From NCBI RefSeq assembly GCF_007741535.1, contig NZ_CP036525.1:4216001-4280000 (forward strand): 64,000 nt of DNA, read 5' to 3'. Shown in pieces: positions 10,501 to 18,244 of the stretch. Numbering within the stretch: position 1 is the first letter of the stretch; every line of letters begins with the position of its first letter. Below the pieces are notes generated by a model. The model was not told the origin of the DNA. It worked only from the letters and a program-made list of their open reading frames with translations, and made no database searches. Source of the DNA: Rubripirellula lacrimiformis. GTDB lineage: Bacteria; Planctomycetota; Planctomycetia; Pirellulales; Pirellulaceae. The position numbers were made by a program, and so were the translations under genes.

Positions 10501-10702
10501 CGCGGATGTCCAACCGAAGCCCGGCTTCCTGGTTGTCTTCGTCGGGCCCGTGACAGAAGTAGCACTTGTCCGACAGGATTGGTCGAATGTCGCGGTTGAA
10601 ATCCAATTGGCCGGTGGTGGCGTCGGCGGCGGCTGCATGGTCGACCAGCATGCAGGCAACGATGAATGCACAGACTGCGATCTTCTGCTGCGAAAGGTTC
10701 AT
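7502..10702 (-). CDS. PSD1-type protein: cytochrome-c-like, DUF1549, LamG-like, DUF1553
   Basis: A 1066-residue exported protein. A signal peptide (about residues 1-26) precedes a planctomycete cytochrome-c-like segment with the haem motif CYFCHG (Cys47, Cys50, His51). The DUF1549 domain follows, starting near NFVLAKSSEMGL and running through WLDAARYADSYGYQSDKLN. A central insertion of about residues 450-650 with GEFVIGQRFRARGLAGGLIDDVRVYYRAL has the pattern of a LamG/concanavalin-like carbohydrate-binding domain. The C-terminal DUF1553 domain begins near [22 protein letters not shown]. The biochemical role of these families is unproven; the lectin-like insertion suggests binding of an extracellular glycan. 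It is divergent from the PAS-AraC gene at 10842, which may control it. Confidence 0.92.
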   Translation of the reverse strand: MNLSQQKIAVCAFIVACMLVDHAAAADATTGQLDFNRDIRPILSDKCYFCHGPDEDNQEAGLRLDIREDAIDIIEAGELVERINHEDPDQVMPPPKSKLSLTEAEKLKLERWIEQGAVYDGIWSFGTLPLVVDVPAVGESNWPRQTLDNFVLAKSSEMGLTHSDEADPVRWLRRITLDLTGLPPTVGAIADFESAVQSQGEEAYGQTVDRLLDSPAFGQHMAVAWLDAARYADSYGYQSDKLNTQWPYRDWVVDAFNQNLSYDQFLTWQIAGDLLDDPTQQQIVATAFNRIHRLNNEGGAVFEEWRLESVADRVHTFGTAVLGLTMECCRCHDHKYDPIPMRDYYSLSAYFNSIDESGVYDRTEKVPCPSILLPTAEQQSTLDAAKQNLVAALQAYQNSLAAARTRYSAWMPNAKQSPEIPDLHLALAFDQDFDSSIKDIYHPSQSDRSWTQMPKLVEVQESTIEPLDAALASDQRDSELPPTRRAISLDGESGVTTHGVEPFDRWLPMSVVVSMRETKRSPLRSIIAHHTRGTDCGYNGWDLTIQDGFLESRMARVWPGNAISVRTTEPIPVDRWQQVTATYDGSSRAAGLKLYLNGDLLETETIRDELKKSCNVKVDHGGEFVIGQRFRARGLAGGLIDDVRVYYRALTPIELKILSHGPTSLTGDKPSFDYYASAVDAEVRSSQAALTAARKSFVMAEEVINEIPVMRETETPRPAHQLARGEYDAPKNDETLVRRATLSGLPVGLPEGAPNNRLGLARWVTDPQHPLTARVAVNRFWGNFFSSPLVRTPENFGSQGDLPTHPGLLDWLSRDFIDNGWDVKRLCRMIALSATYRQDSAANAKQLESDPTNQWLTRGPAHRLAAEQIRDLALAASGLLNPTFGGPPVSPYQPGEDLWTESNGMSPPYQQSVGKSLYRRSLYSVWKRTAPLPNMMAFDTTTREACSVKRSRTNTPLQALVLLNDIQFVEAARVLAQELVNEPAENRIETAFVSLTGRKPDAIEYKTLNDLLAGETAYYSQHPEAAAKLLSLGETETGDAVHSIEIAAFTTVCQAILNLDATIWKR

Positions 10703-10805
10703 AAAACGAAATGGGCTGGTGGTTCAGTTGGGGTTGGGGCCAAGAAAGACGGGCATCCCGCCACCCTGGCCTGCGACCATTGTGCGTGCGCCGGCGACCG
10801 ATGTC

Positions 10806-10835
10806 TTGCACAGCAAAACCTTTTTCGTGTAAATT
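10806..10835 (+). promoter_or_regulatory. Putative promoter of the PAS-AraC gene
   Basis: TTGCAC at 10806-10811 and TAAATT at 10830-10835 are separated by 18 nt and resemble -35 and -10 boxes. Transcription would begin near 10842, which is the A of the predicted ATG, so the message may be leaderless. There is no Shine-Dalgarno sequence before the ATG, which agrees with this. Confidence 0.45.
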
Positions 10836-10841
10836 ACGTGC

Positions 10842-11576
10842 ATGGAAAATACCGGCCTGCGAACAGAGTTCTTCCGCCGACTGGGGCCCAGCGATCAGAC
10901 TTTCGCATTGTTCGACTACTTGCCGGGCCTGTCGTTCTTTGTCAAGGACCGTGACGGACGGTTCATCGCACTCAATCGCCGCGGCTGTGAATACTGTGGT
11001 GTGCCGAACGAAGAAGCTGCGATTGGGAAGACCGACCACGACTTCTTTCCCAAATCCAGGGCCGATGAGTACCGTGCCGACGATTTCGCGGTGATGGAAT
11101 CCGGCGACGCGATCATCGATCGAGTGGAAAGTGCCCCGGAAGACGCCGGTTCGCCGCGGCTGGTCATGACCAGCAAGGTACCGCTTCGCGACAAGCGGGG
11201 AACCGTCATCGGGGTCGCCGGTTTTTCGCGTCAGATCGAGCGGATTCAGACTCCCTCGGGCAGCGTCGACGCCTTTGCCAACGTGATGTCCCACCTGCAC
11301 GAGAATTACGCGGATCGATTGTCGTCGGAAGATCTAGCCGAAATGGCGGGCTTGTCGGTCAGCCATTTTGAACGTCGTTTCCGTCGCGCGTTCGGATCAT
11401 CACCGCGCCAATACCTTGTGCGGGTGCGAGTCGAACATGCCGCCAGGATGCTTCAGGAGACGACCAAAACGGTTTCGGAAATCGCGCACGCATGCGGCTT
11501 TTACGACCACGCACATTTCAGTCGCAGTTTCCGAAAGATCATGCAGCAGTCGCCTAGTGAATACCGGTCGCGTTAG
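10842..11576 (+). CDS. PAS domain AraC-family transcriptional regulator
   Basis: A 244-residue cytosolic regulator with two parts. Residues about 20-125 form a PAS sensor domain (FDYLPGLSFFVKDRDGRFIALN, then DHDFFPKS and a conserved G(V)AGFSR end). Residues about 145-244 form a double helix-turn-helix AraC/XylS DNA-binding domain (LAEMAGLSVSHFERRFRRAF and AHACGFYDHAHFSRSFRK). The gene starts 139 bp from the divergent PSD1 gene and is the obvious candidate to regulate that PSD1/DUF1501 pair. The PAS domain holds Cys49 and Cys52 (CEYC), so redox or metal sensing is possible, but the ligand is unknown. The start is fixed by the PAS boundary; no upstream in-frame ATG is better. Confidence 0.93.
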   Translation: MENTGLRTEFFRRLGPSDQTFALFDYLPGLSFFVKDRDGRFIALNRRGCEYCGVPNEEAAIGKTDHDFFPKSRADEYRADDFAVMESGDAIIDRVESAPEDAGSPRLVMTSKVPLRDKRGTVIGVAGFSRQIERIQTPSGSVDAFANVMSHLHENYADRLSSEDLAEMAGLSVSHFERRFRRAFGSSPRQYLVRVRVEHAARMLQETTKTVSEIAHACGFYDHAHFSRSFRKIMQQSPSEYRSR

Positions 11577-11594
11577 CAGAGAGCGATCATCGCA

Positions 11595-14372
11595 TCAACC
11601 GTCAAGCAGTTCACGCGTCTTGTTCAACAATCCGTGGACGGTAAACGGCTTTTGCAAGAATGGATACTTCCGTCGAAGCGATGCGTCGCTGTATCCGCTG
11701 ACACAAAGTACTTTCACGTTGGGAAATCGTTTACAGATCTTATCGGCCAGTTCCAGGCCACCCATATGCGGCATGACGATATCGGAAACTAGGATCGCAA
11801 AGTCTCCGTTATGCTCTTCGGCCAACTCCATCGCTTCGACGCCCGAACTGGCTTCCACAACTTCGTATCCATGCAGCCGGAAGGCTGAACTAGCCGCAAG
11901 GCGTACCGCCGGATCGTCTTCGACCAACAACACGCGTTCGGTTCCGCCGGACGGTTTCTGAACGGTTTCTCGGCGCGTCGCTTTGGGGACTTGTTCCGAA
12001 ACGGGCAACAGGATCCGGAATTCTGCACCTTTCCGCGGTGCGCTTTCCACTAGGATCGCGCCGCCGGCTTCGCGGATGACGCCGTAGACAACCGACAGGC
12101 CCAGTCCGGAACCCTGGCCAACCGGTTTGGTCGAAAAGAATGGCTCGAACACCATCGGGCGAACATCGTCTGCGATGCCACATCCGGTATCCGTCACTCG
12201 CAGTTCGACATAATCGCCAACGACCAGATCGTCGAAAACCAGCACGCCTTCGTCGACCGTTGTGACGTCCGTTTCAAGATGCAGCGATCCACCATGCGGC
12301 ATGGCATCGCGAGCGTTCACGGCAAGATTGACAATCACTTGGTCCAAGTGACTGGGGACCGCAAGCACGTTGGGCAACTTCGCATGCAGATTGGTGGTCA
12401 GCCGAATGTCTTCGCCGATCAGTCGCTTCAACAGACGTTCGGAACTCTCGACAACGGAATTCAGATTCAGCGGAACCTGAAGGTTGACCGAGTTGCGTCC
12501 AAACATCAACAACTGGTTGGTCAGGCCCTGGGCGCGTAACACGGCGTCCTGGATCGCCTTCAGCGATTCAACATTTTCAGGATCGCTTTGACCGCGGATC
12601 AACAGGATTTCGGCATAGGTATTGATCACGGTCAACAGGTTGTTGAAGTCGTGCGCGACACCACCAGCGAGTCGTCCGATGGCTTCCATCTTCTGCGTGT
12701 GACGAAGTTTGTCCTCCATCGATTTGCGAAAATTGATATTCGAAAGCACACCACGCAGCAGCGTGATCTGATCGCATTCGACCACGGCCTCGACGATCGC
12801 TTCGATCCAGATGTATTCGCCGTTTTGGTGCATCATCCGAAAATCGATGCGTTGGACGTCGTGTTTGGACAGCTTGATGCGTTCGGAAACGGCATCCACG
12901 TCATTGGGATGGATGCGTGCCGCCCAGAACCCCGGTTGTAGCCAGTCCGGATTGGGGAAGCCCAGCAGTTCGACGCAGGACCCACTCAGAAATTGAAAAT
13001 GAAGCGTCGTTGGGTCCGCTTCCCAAGTGACCATTTTGGCGTGTTCCAAAACCAATCGGCTGGTGTCTTCGGCACGACGTCGTTGACTTTCATACTCAAG
13101 CCGCTCGGTCGTATCGCGAATCGCTGCCAGATACGACTTCACCCCGCGGTAGTCGATCGCATTGATCCGGATTTCCACGCTGAACGTCGTACCATCTTTT
13201 CGTCGATGGCGGCCACTGACCAAACGAGGCGTTTTGCCAACCAGCGAATCGAAGCCATCTGCGAACGGTGCCGGCAATTCATCCACAACGTCGTGAAAGT
13301 GCAGCTGCATCAGCTCGCTGGCCGTATACCCCAGGCTACGGCAGGCTTCACGGTTCACATCCAGGATGCCCCCATTATGGTCCAGCGAAATCAGCGCGTC
13401 GGCGGTGCTGTCGAAGATCGCTCGAAAGTAGTTCTCATTTTCCTTAATCTGTTCGGCCAGAACTTTTTGACCGATCGCAGACGCAACCAGCTGTCCGACG
13501 GTTTGAACGAAGTCCAATTGAGAATCGTTCAGCCGGGTCAGACGTCTGGAGACAAACGACATGACCCCCAGCAGACGATCGTCAACAATCAACGGGACTC
13601 CCACAAACATGCGGAATCCCGATTCCCACAGGCAGCTCGCTTCGGGAATCGACTTCAGTTGATCGCTGGGGGCGTAAAGCAATCGCTGGGTCGATGCACA
13701 GAGACCGAACATCTGTTGGCCAAGCTTCAAATGTTGCATCTGGTCCAACGCCACGTTGGAAAAACCTTCGGCCACCAGCAACGACAATTGATCGTCGCTG
13801 AATTCGAAACTTGCAAATCCATCACAGCCGAGATGGTTGGCGATGTCTCGAAACAGAGAAACCCATTCTTCCTGAGGCCGGCTGACCAGAGTTGTGCCGG
13901 CCGACAACGCCAACAGTTTCAGGCCGTCGATCTGCCACGCTTGAGCTTTTTGACCTTCGACGCGGTTGGTCACGTCGCGGCAGACCCCCACCAGTTTGGC
14001 TGGGTTCCCATCGCCATCGGCCAGCACTTGCCCGCGGCTCTCGATGACGCGGATCTGGCCCGATGAGTGAAGGACACGTTCGATGTTTTCGAACACGCCG
14101 CAGGTTTGGATCGCATGATGGATCGACAACTGAACTCGCTCGCGATCCTCGGGGACCACGCGTTCAACAAACGATTCTAGCGTCGCTTCGAAATCGTTCG
14201 GATCGAGTCCGTAGATGCGGTAGAGTCCGTCAGACCAACGCACGTGGTTCGACCGAATGTCCCACTCGAAACACCCCAGTGCCGTCAGTTCTTCGGCCTG
14301 AGCCAAGAAGATCGAATTCGATACATCATTGGTGATGGATGAATCGCTGGACTCTTTCCCATCAACCATCAA
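11595..14372 (-). CDS. Hybrid sensor histidine kinase: PAS-GAF-PAS-PAS-HisKA-HATPase-REC
   Basis: A 925-residue soluble sensor kinase with no membrane segment. In order: PAS (about 30-130, ALGCFEWDIRSNHVRWSD), GAF (about 160-300), PAS (about 315-430, NYFRAIFDSTADALISLD), PAS (about 435-545), then HisKA with the phospho-acceptor His in GGVAHDFNNLL (about 572). The HATPase domain shows NLAVNARDAMP (N box), DTGCGI (G1), and GQGSGLGLSVVYG (G2). A C-terminal receiver domain has its phosphorylatable Asp in VSDIVMPHMGG (about 861). HDFNNLL-type kinases with a C-terminal receiver usually signal to a separate regulator; none is adjacent. The gene is convergent with the PAS-AraC gene (18-bp gap), and no partner is evident in this window. 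Confidence 0.94.
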   Translation of the reverse strand: MMVDGKESSDSSITNDVSNSIFLAQAEELTALGCFEWDIRSNHVRWSDGLYRIYGLDPNDFEATLESFVERVVPEDRERVQLSIHHAIQTCGVFENIERVLHSSGQIRVIESRGQVLADGDGNPAKLVGVCRDVTNRVEGQKAQAWQIDGLKLLALSAGTTLVSRPQEEWVSLFRDIANHLGCDGFASFEFSDDQLSLLVAEGFSNVALDQMQHLKLGQQMFGLCASTQRLLYAPSDQLKSIPEASCLWESGFRMFVGVPLIVDDRLLGVMSFVSRRLTRLNDSQLDFVQTVGQLVASAIGQKVLAEQIKENENYFRAIFDSTADALISLDHNGGILDVNREACRSLGYTASELMQLHFHDVVDELPAPFADGFDSLVGKTPRLVSGRHRRKDGTTFSVEIRINAIDYRGVKSYLAAIRDTTERLEYESQRRRAEDTSRLVLEHAKMVTWEADPTTLHFQFLSGSCVELLGFPNPDWLQPGFWAARIHPNDVDAVSERIKLSKHDVQRIDFRMMHQNGEYIWIEAIVEAVVECDQITLLRGVLSNINFRKSMEDKLRHTQKMEAIGRLAGGVAHDFNNLLTVINTYAEILLIRGQSDPENVESLKAIQDAVLRAQGLTNQLLMFGRNSVNLQVPLNLNSVVESSERLLKRLIGEDIRLTTNLHAKLPNVLAVPSHLDQVIVNLAVNARDAMPHGGSLHLETDVTTVDEGVLVFDDLVVGDYVELRVTDTGCGIADDVRPMVFEPFFSTKPVGQGSGLGLSVVYGVIREAGGAILVESAPRKGAEFRILLPVSEQVPKATRRETVQKPSGGTERVLLVEDDPAVRLAASSAFRLHGYEVVEASSGVEAMELAEEHNGDFAILVSDIVMPHMGGLELADKICKRFPNVKVLCVSGYSDASLRRKYPFLQKPFTVHGLLNKTRELLDG

Positions 14373-14818
14373 TTGCTCTTGCTTGTCGTGAATCGTGCTG
14401 CTGAATCATTCACCGACAGCGAGACAGAGTGCCTGACGAAACACCGCATCGTCAACGGATCTGGGTGTCCCACAGGCCTGTGATCGAATGAACCGGTGGA
14501 TTGTATAGCGTATGGATGTCCAGCACGATGCTGACGCGGCGCCGTCATTGCACATTCCACTCGATTCAATCACACCGGCGAATCCGAATCGCCCCTCGCT
14601 TGGTGATCGATCGCAGTCATCATGCAGCGATAAAGGTGCGGTTCCTAGTGTCCGAGCCGATGCCGAGCGTGGGGATGTATCTGCGACGAAGAGTCTGAGG
14701 ATACGGCAAGCCGCGTCCGGTTTTGGATGGGATGGGGAGTTGGTGGTGGTGGGGGAAATTGTGGCGAATCTCACGACGGGTTGGGGGGATCTGGTAGCGG
14801 GGGGATTCTGAACGCGCA
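14373..14818. other. Intergenic region without a recognisable gene
   Basis: About 450 bp upstream of the histidine kinase start and downstream of the tRNA terminator. The stretch 14720-14815 is strongly G-rich on the + strand (runs such as GGTGGTGGTGGGGG). I see no coding frame with support, no tRNA and no clear repeat. The promoter of the kinase presumably lies at its left end. Confidence 0.6.
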
Positions 14819-14867
14819 ACAAAAAACCCCGTGATCTGGCGTTTGAATGCCAGGACCACGGGGTTTC
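14819..14867 (-). terminator. Rho-independent terminator of the tRNA-Lys transcript
   Basis: Read on the minus strand, AAACCCCGTG and GTCCTGGC pair with GCCAG and ATCACGGGGTTTTTT around an 8-nt loop, followed directly by a T run. The hairpin starts about 10 nt beyond the 3' end of the tRNA. Stem strength and T-tract make this one of the clearest terminators in the window. Confidence 0.88.
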
Positions 14868-14876
14868 GTGAATCAG

Positions 14877-14949
14877 TGCCCCCACTAGGACTCGAACCTA
14901 GGACCCAGTGATTAAGAGTCACTTGCTCTACCAACTGAGCTATAGGGGC
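14877..14949 (-). tRNA. tRNA-Lys (anticodon CTT)
   Basis: A 73-nt cloverleaf folds cleanly. The acceptor stem GCCCCTA pairs with TGGGGGC (one G-T pair), the D arm is GCTC-AGTTGGTA-GAGC, the anticodon stem AGTGA/TCACT encloses loop CTCTTAA, and the T arm is CTAGG-TTCGAGT-CCTAG. Loop position 34-36 is CTT, reading lysine codon AAG. The discriminator is A and CCA is not encoded. A promoter lies upstream and a terminator immediately downstream, so it is a single-gene unit. Confidence 0.97.
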
Positions 14950-14952
14950 TGG

Positions 14953-14979
14953 TCGCAACCGACGCTTGCCGTTGGTTGC
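14953..14979 (-). other. Hairpin in the 5' leader of the tRNA-Lys precursor
   Basis: CGCAACC and GGTTGCG form a perfect 7-bp stem, extendable through AACG/CGTC with one mismatch, just before the mature tRNA 5' end. It would sit in the precursor leader that RNase P removes. A role in processing is only inferred. Confidence 0.5.
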
Positions 14980-14987
14980 GAGAGGGG

Positions 14988-15015
14988 ATTTTAGCAACTT
15001 CCGCGATCGCGGCAA
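14988..15015 (-). promoter_or_regulatory. Promoter of tRNA-Lys
   Basis: On the minus strand TTGCCG (15015-15010) and TAAAAT (14993-14988) are spaced by 16 nt, close to the sigma-70 consensus. The predicted start lies near 14981, giving a leader of about 32 nt before the tRNA. The spacer contains the palindrome CCGCGATCGCGG. Confidence 0.7.
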
Positions 15016-15030
15016 CGTGGGTTACGGACT

Positions 15031-16992
15031 TTATTCTTCAGCTCGCAAAGTGAAGGATCCCAGATGGATTCCGGAGGGTTCGTCGTAGCCGAATGAGCCG
15101 CTGGGGGCGAAGTATTTTTCGAACTGCTTGAACGGCGGAAGTTGGTTCTTTCGCAGCAATTCCGCCATTTTCGCGGCGAAGGGATTGTTCTGTCCCTGCT
15201 TTTCCAAAAAACGTCCAGCGTCGGGGGACTGGGCAAGTTCATAGAACTGACGCACGTATTCCGAGCTGCGTAGGAACGAAACCATGAACGGTTTTTCTCC
15301 ATCCAATTTTCCGCCCAGCTCGCTGGACACCAGTTCGTATTGGGGGACGGTGACCAAACGCGGCAACGAATCCGCACCGGCCATCATGGCTCGCTCTAGA
15401 AACTGTTTCGAATCGCTAAACAACAGCCATTTCCCGTAAACGGCAAAACAGGGTTCGGGTTTCCGCAGCGTATCGGGCATCTTTCCTCGCCCATCGGTCT
15501 TGATCAGATAGATGACGTTCCCGGCGGCGGTCGCAACTTCGAATCGGTCATTTGCACGCTCACGAATCTTTGCGATGACCGCTTTCGCCTTGACGGAGTC
15601 TTTGATCCCAAAGGCGTGCAACTGAACTTGGCTGTTCAGTTTGATCGGCGGTTGGACCCAACGACAGGAAACGTATCGGCCGCTCAGCTGTTCCAAGACG
15701 TCTTCGTAAACATCGACGCCTAGCCGCTTCTGCATCGGCTCTTGGACCAAACGCTTCATGGGCTCCGGACCCTGCCACATTTCCAACACTTTGCCCATGT
15801 TGTCGAAGGCGGTTGGAAAGTCCCATTGAACCGTCGTGTAGCTGGTCACATCGGAAGGCACCCAATTGGGCGGCGCCGAATCGACCACTTCTGGTCGCAG
15901 AACACCGAAGAACCCATCGCGGGGAGCGTCGATTAAAACATGTGCGTGGCTGATCTCTTCGAAAAACTCGCCACCACGGAACGAACTGCCGCCGAAACCG
16001 CGGATCTTCCCCAGTCCCAAGTCTTCGATGATCGGCCATACGAAAGCGGCTGCACCGCCACGTTTGACGATTCGTTCAACGATGTGATAAGGATCGAAAA
16101 AGAAGGTCATTTGCGGTCGAGTGTCCTCGGCCCCAATCGATCGCGACATCACAGAAGTAAAGTCTGCGCGGTCGGCCAAAGTCGGTTCTTCGCTCTTCCC
16201 GGTCCATTGATCAAGGGCCTTTGCAGCCGTGTCATGCCCGATCCCAAGCACAAGGGTTCCGTCGCGAAAGAAGTACTCGATCTCTGGACGTCCTGGACGC
16301 GGAGGCAACATTTTGACCAACGTGGTTTGATCGATCTTGCTGACACGGCGAACGTAGCCAGTCGTCTGCGCCAAATCTTCGATTTTCTGAATCACGGATT
16401 CCAGTTTATCCAGATTCGAGCCAGCTTCGACGACGAACAAACCGCCAAACGAGTTCTGTTCTCGGCGTTTGCGTGCGATCCGCCGACGAATCGCGTCAGG
16501 CGACTCGTCATCCTGTTCGGCCTGATCGGCCACTGCATCGGACTGATCATCCGAAAGGTTCCCAGGCATCGCGGCAACGGAAACCTGGCCCGTTGGGATC
16601 GCCAGCAACTCGTCCAGCGTCAGTCCAATCGGCTCGCCTATCCTAACGAACAAATCAGCGAAAACCTGATAGATCTCGCTGGCAAAAGGGCGAAGCGCCG
16701 GATCGGTGATCATCCGACCGACCGCCGATTCCGACATCGCAGATCGGAAATCGTCGGCGTTGTCGATCCGGACATAGGCCAACGTGTCCTGGGGCAGCAA
16801 TCGGGGCGCACCGGGAACCGTCGATTCCTTCTCTTTCGAAACGCTCGACGTCCCTTTGCCTCGCGAAGAATCTTGGGCATTCAGCTGCCCGGGGAATGGC
16901 CCCCAAGCGGTGATGGATCCCACCACAGTGGCGATCAGCAGGAACGATGCGTTGGCACGGCGAAAATGGATCAACGGTGTCTCCGATTCCAA
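15031..16992 (-). CDS. Secreted hypothetical protein, possibly DUF3352-like
   Basis: A 653-residue protein with an N-terminal signal segment (a basic stretch FRRANA, then a hydrophobic core, ending near QLNAQ). The mature part opens with RLLPQDTLAYVRIDNADDF, a pattern I associate with large planctomycete exported proteins annotated as DUF3352-like, in which proteolysed or surface-exposed beta-rich domains are assumed. A charged, Arg-rich stretch (IRRRIARKRREQ) near residue 180 is probably a linker. No catalytic motif is visible. It is followed on the same strand by the tRNA-Lys unit, which has its own promoter. Function unknown. Confidence 0.72.
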   Translation of the reverse strand: MESETPLIHFRRANASFLLIATVVGSITAWGPFPGQLNAQDSSRGKGTSSVSKEKESTVPGAPRLLPQDTLAYVRIDNADDFRSAMSESAVGRMITDPALRPFASEIYQVFADLFVRIGEPIGLTLDELLAIPTGQVSVAAMPGNLSDDQSDAVADQAEQDDESPDAIRRRIARKRREQNSFGGLFVVEAGSNLDKLESVIQKIEDLAQTTGYVRRVSKIDQTTLVKMLPPRPGRPEIEYFFRDGTLVLGIGHDTAAKALDQWTGKSEEPTLADRADFTSVMSRSIGAEDTRPQMTFFFDPYHIVERIVKRGGAAAFVWPIIEDLGLGKIRGFGGSSFRGGEFFEEISHAHVLIDAPRDGFFGVLRPEVVDSAPPNWVPSDVTSYTTVQWDFPTAFDNMGKVLEMWQGPEPMKRLVQEPMQKRLGVDVYEDVLEQLSGRYVSCRWVQPPIKLNSQVQLHAFGIKDSVKAKAVIAKIRERANDRFEVATAAGNVIYLIKTDGRGKMPDTLRKPEPCFAVYGKWLLFSDSKQFLERAMMAGADSLPRLVTVPQYELVSSELGGKLDGEKPFMVSFLRSSEYVRQFYELAQSPDAGRFLEKQGQNNPFAAKMAELLRKNQLPPFKQFEKYFAPSGSFGYDEPSGIHLGSFTLRAEE

Positions 16993-17518
16993 GAGGGCAA
17001 AAGGCGTGATGAGGCGATGATGGTCGGTCTAGCCAACAGAATACCAGCCGGCTGGTCGGAGGGCTGCGACGGCTTCTATTCGATACAAACGTTGCAACCT
17101 TGGCACCATGCACGCAATTTTCGCCGAACCAGACATGTAAAAGCGGCGACGCGATCCATCGGGGCCCGGATTCTGCGGCCAACGCCACCCGCCGATCTGC
17201 TCGACATTGCCCGCCAAGCCCCGCTCGCTGGCCAATCACCTGGAAATGGGATGGTACAGGCCGCAAAGTCGACGCATTTTCGACGCGGATCGCTGGGAAG
17301 CCAGAAACAGGCGAAACGATTCGTCAAAGCGGCGGTTAAAATATCGTAGGCACCCACGACGTCCCGGATGCCCCGATTCAATGCTCCCGTCGCAATGCCC
17401 CCGTCTGCTGTTCCAAGTGAGCTTGCACTTTAAAGGGGGCGACGCCCGGTTGGGTCTATCCAGGACGACTGCTGCCGCCACGAATTTCTGCTACTCGCAA
17501 CTGCGTTTGGAGCCCACT
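16993..17518. other. Intergenic region between divergent genes
   Basis: About 525 bp between the secreted hypothetical gene (leftward) and the Gly-rich BON-like gene (rightward). Short open frames exist on both strands but none has family-like composition or a ribosome binding site. The promoters of both genes must lie here; I could not pick a convincing -35/-10 pair. Confidence 0.55.
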
Positions 17519-18136
17519 TTGAAAACCAAATTTCGCCACTTCGTTGTCGCCGCAACCGTGATCGCGTTCGCTGCGAACGCCCCAGATGCGGCTGCCCAGA
17601 CGACCAACGCGACCGGAGCCGGTGCGGCTGCGACAGGCAGCTTGGGAACTCTTGACGCAGACACCGCGTTTTCGAACGTCGAACGAGGTGCCGCCGTTGG
17701 ATCCACCGGAGACACCGGCGCAGGTTTCAGCGGCCTGAGTGTTGCCCCGCCCGGAGGCGGTGGTGCAACCGGTGGCGGTGCAGGTGGCTTTGGCGAAGGC
17801 CTAGGCGGATTCGGCGGGCTGGGCGGATTCGGAGGACTCTTTGGCGGTGCCGGTGGCAACGCACAAAATACCAAACCCGTCATTCGTACACGCCTGCGAT
17901 CGGCGGTGGAATTCACTCCTAGACCTAGCGGGCACGTCCAGCGAACGGCCAACCACCGATTGCGTTCGGTTCCACTTCGTGGCGGAGTGAACGGGGTCAG
18001 CGCCGAAGTGATCGATGGCACCGCCATCGTGACCGGCACGGTGCGAAGCGAGCGTGACCGCAGAATGAGCGAGCTGTTGATGCGACTAGAACCAGGCGTT
18101 CGCAACGTCGAGAATCGCGTGACCATCGCCCCGTGA
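17519..18136 (+). CDS. Exported Gly-rich protein with BON-like C-terminal domain
   Basis: A 205-residue protein starting with TTG at 17519. GGAG lies 10 nt upstream, and the start begins a good signal peptide (basic KTKFRH, hydrophobic core, then DAAAQ). Upstream in-frame ATG codons would bury this signal, so I reject them. Residues about 75-120 are almost pure glycine with Phe and Leu (GGFGGLGGFGG), a flexible or adhesive linker. The final 60 residues (AEVIDGTAIVTGTVRSERDR, then LEPGVRNVENRVTI) match the BON/OsmY pattern, which binds phospholipid or peptidoglycan surfaces. It converges on the polysaccharide-export gene at 18245 and is probably envelope-associated. Confidence 0.78.
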   Translation: MKTKFRHFVVAATVIAFAANAPDAAAQTTNATGAGAAATGSLGTLDADTAFSNVERGAAVGSTGDTGAGFSGLSVAPPGGGGATGGGAGGFGEGLGGFGGLGGFGGLFGGAGGNAQNTKPVIRTRLRSAVEFTPRPSGHVQRTANHRLRSVPLRGGVNGVSAEVIDGTAIVTGTVRSERDRRMSELLMRLEPGVRNVENRVTIAP

Positions 18137-18244
18137 CACTCGTCCTGTAACACGCGTCCTGCAAGAATCACCCGGCCCATGGCCAAATCACTCTTCCGTT
18201 ACCGAAAGATGTGGCTAGGCCTGGCCAGTTGCCTCCGCCGGCGA

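Noticed and set aside
10461-11300. 279-residue frame on the minus strand over the PAS-AraC gene
   Set aside because: It is antisense to a clear PAS-AraC gene and has no domain-like pattern.
12993-14066. 357-residue frame on the plus strand inside the histidine kinase gene
   Set aside because: It is antisense to well-conserved PAS and GAF coding sequence and is His/Gln/Arg-rich, as GC-rich shadow frames are.
15940-17349. 469-residue frame on the plus strand over the secreted hypothetical gene
   Set aside because: The opposite strand gives a signal peptide and ordered composition; this frame is Arg-rich shadow sequence.
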